A DNA stretch of 10,055 nucleotides from Rickettsiales bacterium (GTDB taxonomy: Bacteria; Pseudomonadota; Alphaproteobacteria; Rickettsiales; UBA1997), in the NCBI GenBank assembly GCA_031283795.1, contig JAITBB010000053.1, positions 1-10,055 on the forward strand. The letters run 5' to 3'. The number at the start of each line of letters is the position of its first letter. The stretch's first letter is position 1. The position numbers and the translations under genes were made by a program. This document shows, piece by piece, positions 6,373-10,055 of the stretch. The notes beneath the pieces are model-generated. The model worked only from the letters and a program-made list of their open reading frames with translations, made no database searches and was not told the DNA's origin.

Positions 6373-7863
6373 ATGCGAAATAGACGAAATAATGAAAAAA
6401 CTCTTGGCAATCTGCTGAGTGTTTTAACTGTATCCGCGCTGCTAACCTGTTCAGGAAGTGCAATGTCCGAAACGAAGATTGACACTGCATACGCAGCCGA
6501 AGGGACATATTTCCCGGCTAGCAATAACAGATGGGAAAATTGTAGAAGAGATGAACCTAGAAAGTTCATCCTTTCAGACGGAGCTATCTTCGAGAGCGAG
6601 TGGAGCTTCGAGACCAACTGGACTAATGAAGGGGCAAGGGGAGAGGCACAGCTTACTCTAGCAGACGGAAGCATTCACAGAGGTGATTGGGAAAAGTGCA
6701 ATGTACTGTCAGTCGAAGATGATGAAGGAGAGACCGGAAGTGTTATCTTTTCCTATGTGGATGTCCTAGAGGGCAAATGGGAAAACTGTGATGGAAAGGG
6801 AAAAGGAAGAATTATATTTTCAACCGAAGCCGTCTACGATGGTGAATGGGAAAATGGTAAAGCAAATGGAAAAGGAAAACTCATTCTGCAACGGGAGAAT
6901 ACTACCTATGATGGCATGTGGAAAAATGGTAGGTTGGATGGAATAGTAAAAGTTATCAAACCAGCTAATGTAGTTAGCTATGACGGTGAATTCAGGAATG
7001 GTAAAGTAGCTGGAAAGGGGAAACTCAATGTAAAAGGCAATATCCTTGAGGGCAATTTTAAGACAGTGAGTTATCCCCTAGGAATAGTTGGAAAGGCAAT
7101 ATTTACCCGTGCAGATGGAACTATAGTCGAATGTGATGGTGATGACTGCCTAGATCTATTTGAAAAAAATATAGAAGGTCCAATCGAAAAATACGATGAG
7201 GAATGGGAGAACGGCAGAAAAAGTGGATCTAGAAAGTTCATCCTTTCAGACGGAGCTATCTTCGAGAGCGAGTGGAGCTTCGAGACCAACTGGACTAATG
7301 AAGGGGCAAGGGGAGAGGCACAGCTCACTCTAGTAGACGGAAGCATTCACAGAGGTGATTGGGAAAAGTGCAATGTACTGTCGGTCGAAGGTGATGAAGG
7401 AGAGACCGGAAGTGTTATCTTTTCCTACGTGGATGTCCTAGAGGGCAAATGGGAAAACTGCGATGGAAAGGGAAAAGGAAGAATTATATTTTCAACCGAA
7501 GCCGTCTACGATGGTGAATGGGAAAATGGTGAAGCAAATGGAAAAGGAAAACTCATCATGCAACAGGGAAGTGTTACCTATGATGGCACATGGAAAGATG
7601 GTAGGTTGGATGGAGTAGTAAAACTTATCGCGCCAGATAATATAGTTGTCTACGACGGTGGAATTAGGGATGGTAAAATAGATGGAAATGGAAAATTCAA
7701 TATAAAAGGCAATACCCTTGAGGGCAATTTTAAGACAGTGCGTTATCCCCTAGAAATAGTTGGAAAGGCAATATTTACATGTACAGATGGAACCCTGGTC
7801 GAATGTGAGGATGATGACTGCTCAGATCTACTTGAAAGTGTAGGATATACAGCTGAAGAATAA
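6373..7863 (+). CDS. Secreted MORN-repeat protein with two 224-residue repeats
   Basis: ATG 6373 gives 496 aa. In-frame GTG codons at 6340 and 6367 are possible, but ATG gives a compact signal peptide. Residues 1-32 form that signal: a basic start (MRNRRNNEK), a hydrophobic core (LLSVLTVSALLTC) and a likely cleavage after GSA. The LLTC resembles a lipobox but has Thr before the Cys, so a lipoprotein is less likely. The mature part is two in-frame 224-residue units, each made of about eight degenerate MORN repeats (LEGKWENCDGKGKGRI, YDGEWENGKANGKGKL, YDGMWKNGRLDG, YDGEFRNGKVAGKGKL). Each unit ends with an acidic two-Cys motif (VECDGDDCLDLF; VECEDDDCSDLL). The protein should be exported to the periplasm or surface. 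Its role is unknown; binding to membranes or host proteins is inferred from the MORN fold. A near-identical paralogue starts at 8553. Confidence 0.9.
   Translation: MRNRRNNEKTLGNLLSVLTVSALLTCSGSAMSETKIDTAYAAEGTYFPASNNRWENCRRDEPRKFILSDGAIFESEWSFETNWTNEGARGEAQLTLADGSIHRGDWEKCNVLSVEDDEGETGSVIFSYVDVLEGKWENCDGKGKGRIIFSTEAVYDGEWENGKANGKGKLILQRENTTYDGMWKNGRLDGIVKVIKPANVVSYDGEFRNGKVAGKGKLNVKGNILEGNFKTVSYPLGIVGKAIFTRADGTIVECDGDDCLDLFEKNIEGPIEKYDEEWENGRKSGSRKFILSDGAIFESEWSFETNWTNEGARGEAQLTLVDGSIHRGDWEKCNVLSVEGDEGETGSVIFSYVDVLEGKWENCDGKGKGRIIFSTEAVYDGEWENGEANGKGKLIMQQGSVTYDGTWKDGRLDGVVKLIAPDNIVVYDGGIRDGKIDGNGKFNIKGNTLEGNFKTVRYPLEIVGKAIFTCTDGTLVECEDDDCSDLLESVGYTAEE
6559..7836 (+). repeat. Intragenic 672-base direct repeat, two units
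   Basis: Unit 1 starts at 6559 (RKFILSDGAIFESEW) and unit 2 at 7231 with the same sequence, an offset of 672 bases or 224 codons. Unit 2 keeps similarity to about 7836 and then diverges into the C-terminal SVGYTAEE. Both ends (FILSDGAIFESEWSFETNW) and a 123-base core (6736-6858 and 7408-7530, two differences by eye) are almost identical. Stretches between differ more. Confidence 0.92.
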
Positions 7864-7874
7864 TCACTGTCGTT

Positions 7875-7914
7875 TGAGGTTCTAGCCAATTCAAATCGAA
7901 TGGATAGGACCTCA
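7875..7914 (+). terminator. Imperfect hairpin after the first MORN gene, possible terminator
   Basis: TGAGGTTCTAGCCA (7875-7888) pairs with TGGATAGGACCTCA (7901-7914), with one G-T wobble and one mismatch, 11 bases after the stop codon. No T-run follows (gaattatagatt), so it is not a standard intrinsic terminator. It may instead protect the 3' end of the mRNA. Confidence 0.3.
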
Positions 7915-7940
7915 GAATTATAGATTAGGGGCTCGACTAG

Positions 7941-7962
7941 TTTATTATTAACAATAAACTGG
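7941..7962 (+). repeat. AT-rich leader element shared with both MORN genes
   Basis: The 22 bases at 7941-7962 match 6343-6364 and 8523-8544 at 17 of 22 positions without gaps, and all five differences are transitions. In each case an ATG follows at nearly the same distance (7970, 6373, 8553). This suggests common origin, but the sequence is AT-rich and simple. Confidence 0.4.
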
Positions 7963-8101
7963 AAAAGCTATGAAATACAGTCATTTAAAAGGTTTAAAAA
8001 TTAGGGAGATAATTAGGTGTTTTTGTCTTGACATAACATCAACAAAAACATCAATTATAACTAATATTAATAGGAATACAGTTAACAGATATTTTAACCT
8101 C

Positions 8102-8137
8102 CTCCAAGAGGCTATTTTTAAAAATAGCCTCTTGGAG
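8102..8137. repeat. 36-base perfect palindrome inside the transposase remnant
   Basis: The left arm CTCCAAGAGGCTATTTTT (8102-8119) is followed with no spacer by its exact reverse complement (8120-8137). In the coding frame it reads LQEAIFKNSLLE, and the opposite strand reads the same residues. The bases just outside do not pair. It lies between the helix-turn-helix and DDE regions of the transposase. Confidence 0.97.
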
Positions 8138-8485
8138 AGAATTGGCAAAGGCTCTGGCGAATTTGAGCTGGATGAGAGTTATTTTGGAGCCAAAAGAATA
8201 AGAGGCAAAAGAGAAAGAGGAGCTACGAGAAAGAACTACAGTGTTTGGAGTTCTGAAGAGAGATGACAAAGTCTATCTAAAAATAGTTCCAAATGCCTCT
8301 AGGGAAGAACTAATGCCTATAGTTCAAGGGAAAATACTAGAGGGCTGGGCTCTAGCATCTACACAGATGGTTGGAGGGCATAATACAATGGACTAATACT
8401 AAATGGCTATGACCACTATAGGATATATCATTCAGACAATGAATTTGCTCGGGGAAAGAACCATGTTAATGGTATAGAGTCCTTC

Positions 8486-8514
8486 TTGACAAAGCGTCTC
8501 TGTTGCACTACACT
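8486..8514 (+). promoter_or_regulatory. Candidate promoter of the second secreted MORN gene
   Basis: TTGACA at 8486-8491 and TACACT at 8509-8514 are separated by 17 bases, with the ATG at 8553. This copy differs from the first in the -10 region, so the two genes may differ in strength. The TTGACA overlaps the end of the transposase frame (codons TTG ACA after GIESF). Confidence 0.45.
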
Positions 8515-8552
8515 GTTTAGTGCTTATTATTAATAATGAATTGAGTGTGACT

Positions 8553-10055
8553 ATGCGAAATAGACGAAATAATGAAAAAACTCTTGGCAATCTGCTGAGT
8601 GTTTTAACTGTATCCGCGCTGCTAACCTGTTCGGGAGGTGCAATGTCCGAAACGAAGATTGACACTGAGTACACAGCCGAAGAGACATATTTCCCAGCTG
8701 GCAAGAACGTATGGGAAAATTGTGAAAAAAATGGATCTAGAAAGTTCATCCTTTCAGACGGAGCTATCTTCGAGAGCGAGTGGAGCTTCGAGACCAGCTG
8801 GACGAATGAAGGGGCAAGGGGAAAAGCACAGCTTACTCTAGCAGACGGAAGCGTTCACAGAGGTGATTGGAAAAAGTGTGATGTACTGTCGATCAGAGAT
8901 GATAAAGGAAGGACCGGAAGTGTTATCTTTTCCTACGTGGATGTCCTAGAGGGCAAATGGGAAAACTGTGATGGAAAGGGAAAAGGAAGAATTATATTTT
9001 CAACCGGAGCCGTCTACGATGGTGAATGGGAAAATGGTAAAGCAAATGGAAAAGGAAAACTCATTCTGCAACGGGAGAATGTTACTTTGGATGGCACATG
9101 GAAAGATGGTAGGTTGGATGGAATAGTAAAACTTATCGTGCTAGATAATATAGTTGTCTACGACGGTGAATTCAGGAATGGTAAAGCAGCTGGAAATGGA
9201 AAATTCAATGTAAAAGGCAATATCCTTGAGGGTAATTTTAAGGCAGTGAGTTATCCTTTAGGAATAGTTGGAAAGGCAATATTTACCCGTGCAGATGGAA
9301 TCCCAGTCGAATGTGAGGGTGATGACTGCGCAGATCTGTTTGAAGAAAGTATAGGAGGTCTAATCGAAGAATACTATATGGAGTGGGAGCGCGGCAGAAA
9401 AAGTGGATCTGGAAAGTTCATCCTTTCAGACGGAGCTATCTTCGAGAGCGTATGGGGCTTCGAGGGTGACTTGAAGGTGAAAGAAGCACAACTCACTCTA
9501 GTAGACGGAAGCATTCACAGAGGTGATTGGGAAAAGTGCAATGTACTGTCGGTCGAAGGTGATGAAGGAAAGACTGGAAGTGTTATCTTTTCCTACGTGG
9601 ATGTCCTAGAGGGCAAATGGGAAAACTGTGATGGAAAGGGAAAAGGAAGAATTATGTTCCCAACCGAAGCTGTCTACGATGGTGAGTGGGAAAATGGTAA
9701 AGCAAATGGAAAAGGAAAACTCATCATGCAACAGAAGAATAGTACCTTTGATGGCACATGGAAAAATGGTAGGTTGGATGGAACAGTAAAAGTTACCATA
9801 CCAGCTAATGCAATTAGCTACGACGGTGAATTTAGAAATGGTAAAGCAGCTGGAGAGGGGAAACTCAATGTAAAAGGCAATACCCTTGAGGGCAATTTTA
9901 GGATGGTGCGTTATCCCGTAGAAGTAGTTGGAAAGGCAATATTTAGCCGTACAGATGGAACCCTAGTCGAATGTGAGGGTGATGACTGCGCAGATCTGTT
10001 TGAAGAAAGTATAGGAGGTCTAATCGAAGAATACTATATGGAGTGGGAGCGCGGC
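8553..10055 (+). CDS. Second secreted MORN-repeat protein, 3' end outside window
   Basis: The frame is open from ATG 8553 to the last base of the window (501 codons, no stop), so the gene continues beyond. The first residues match the upstream paralogue almost exactly, including the signal peptide (hydrophobic LLSVLTVSALLTC, cleavage likely after GGA). Then follow 224-residue MORN units: unit 1 from 8739, and unit 2 from 9411, shortened by four residues where SFETSWTNEGARGKAQ becomes GFEGDLKVKEAQ. The linker IGGLIEEYYMEWERG, which joins units 1 and 2, appears again at the very end, so a third unit is expected past the window. In contrast, the first gene ends after two units. Each unit keeps the acidic VECEGDDCADLF motif. 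The protein is probably exported; its function is unknown. Similarity to 6373-7863 shows recent duplication. Confidence 0.9.
   Translation, partial: MRNRRNNEKTLGNLLSVLTVSALLTCSGGAMSETKIDTEYTAEETYFPAGKNVWENCEKNGSRKFILSDGAIFESEWSFETSWTNEGARGKAQLTLADGSVHRGDWKKCDVLSIRDDKGRTGSVIFSYVDVLEGKWENCDGKGKGRIIFSTGAVYDGEWENGKANGKGKLILQRENVTLDGTWKDGRLDGIVKLIVLDNIVVYDGEFRNGKAAGNGKFNVKGNILEGNFKAVSYPLGIVGKAIFTRADGIPVECEGDDCADLFEESIGGLIEEYYMEWERGRKSGSGKFILSDGAIFESVWGFEGDLKVKEAQLTLVDGSIHRGDWEKCNVLSVEGDEGKTGSVIFSYVDVLEGKWENCDGKGKGRIMFPTEAVYDGEWENGKANGKGKLIMQQKNSTFDGTWKNGRLDGTVKVTIPANAISYDGEFRNGKAAGEGKLNVKGNTLEGNFRMVRYPVEVVGKAIFSRTDGTLVECEGDDCADLFEESIGGLIEEYYMEWERG
8739..10055 (+). repeat. 672/660-base direct repeat units in the second MORN gene
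   Basis: Unit 1 spans 8739-9410 (672 bases). Unit 2 starts at 9411 and is 660 bases by its next linker, a 12-base in-frame deletion near 9461-9489. The conserved 123-base core is at 8916-9038 and 9576-9698. The window ends within the linker (gagcgcggc) that begins the next unit. Confidence 0.9.

Larger units (their letters stand above)
6300..8479 (+). repeat. 2180-base tandem duplication, first copy (MORN gene plus IS remnant)
   Basis: Sequence from 6300 onward is repeated from 8480 onward with a constant offset of 2180 bases across promoter, leader, start codon (6373 and 8553) and first internal repeat. The bases before 6300 and 8480 are unrelated, giving a sharp left junction at tccttcttgacaaa. 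The first copy contains the MORN gene and the IS remnant. The second copy runs past the window end. Confidence 0.85.
7970..8533 (+). pseudogene. Broken IS1595/ISXO2-type transposase
   Basis: ATG 7970 has GGA six bases upstream. The first frame gives a helix-turn-helix region (KIREIIRCF...NINRNTVNRYFNLL) and the start of the DDE domain (GEFELDESYFGAKRIRGKRERGA). It fails near 8225. The +1 frame then continues the family sequence (RTTVFGVLKRDDKVYLKIVPNASREELMPIVQGKI), and near 8340-8350 the original frame resumes (SSIYTDGWRA, stop TAA at 8381-8383, YNGLILNGYDHYRI, NEFARGKNHVNGIESF). So there are two indels and one nonsense codon, and no active product. The acidic residues of ELDESY and YTDGW and the HVNGIES motif are still readable. 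After IESF the family Trp and following residues are missing, replaced by LTKRLCCTTLFSAYY to a stop at 8531. The family assignment comes from these motifs and is confident. Terminal inverted repeats were not identified. Confidence 0.88.

Noticed and set aside
6373..6470. Lipoprotein signal in the MORN proteins (LLTC)
   Set aside because: Thr at the position before Cys is unusual for a lipobox, and a type I cleavage after GSA/GGA fits well; not excluded, but not claimed.
6559..10055. CRISPR-like regular repeats
   Set aside because: The repeats are 660-672 bases, in frame and protein-coding; there are no short repeat-spacer units.

Overview
This is bacterial DNA with all recognisable genes on the + strand. 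Arginine is written mostly as AGA/AGG and isoleucine often as ATA, and clear Shine-Dalgarno sites are rare. The mix of housekeeping enzymes with MORN-repeat proteins, a decayed effector-like gene and an insertion-sequence remnant suggests a host-associated or intracellular bacterium with ongoing gene decay. The exact taxon cannot be set from the window.

Layout: positions 1-1252 hold the C-terminal three quarters of formate-tetrahydrofolate ligase (fhs), cut by the window edge. After a 347-base gap, 1600-3899 looks like one large ancestral gene now in three pieces. It starts with a MORN-repeat domain, breaks at a run of five G (one base short), reads on through more MORN and a second domain, stops at an in-frame TAG (2889), and continues in the same frame into a helical, Trp-containing repeat tail. 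Around the TAG the conceptual protein resembles the catalytic region of YopJ-like or CE-clan enzymes: a His in a beta strand, an Asp after a second strand, the TAG where the conserved Gln would sit, then GSCW followed by a helix. This is inference, but it is the most interesting item in the window.

Positions 4168-6201 encode a complete transketolase (tkt) with the thiamine diphosphate motif and catalytic residues intact. From 6300 to the end lies a repetitive region. A secreted MORN-repeat protein (6373-7863) contains two copies of a 672-base repeat. It is followed by a broken IS1595/ISXO2-type transposase (7970 to about 8533) and then by a second, near-identical secreted MORN gene (8553 to beyond the window end), displaced by exactly 2180 bases. 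Both MORN genes begin just after the same short sequence, which at the second copy overlaps the 3' end of the transposase reading frame and carries a TTGACA box. The IS remnant therefore probably took part in the duplication and may have supplied the promoters.

fhs (one-carbon/folate metabolism) and tkt (non-oxidative pentose phosphate pathway) show no operon link to their neighbours. The MORN genes look like host-interaction or surface proteins evolving by internal and gene-level duplication.
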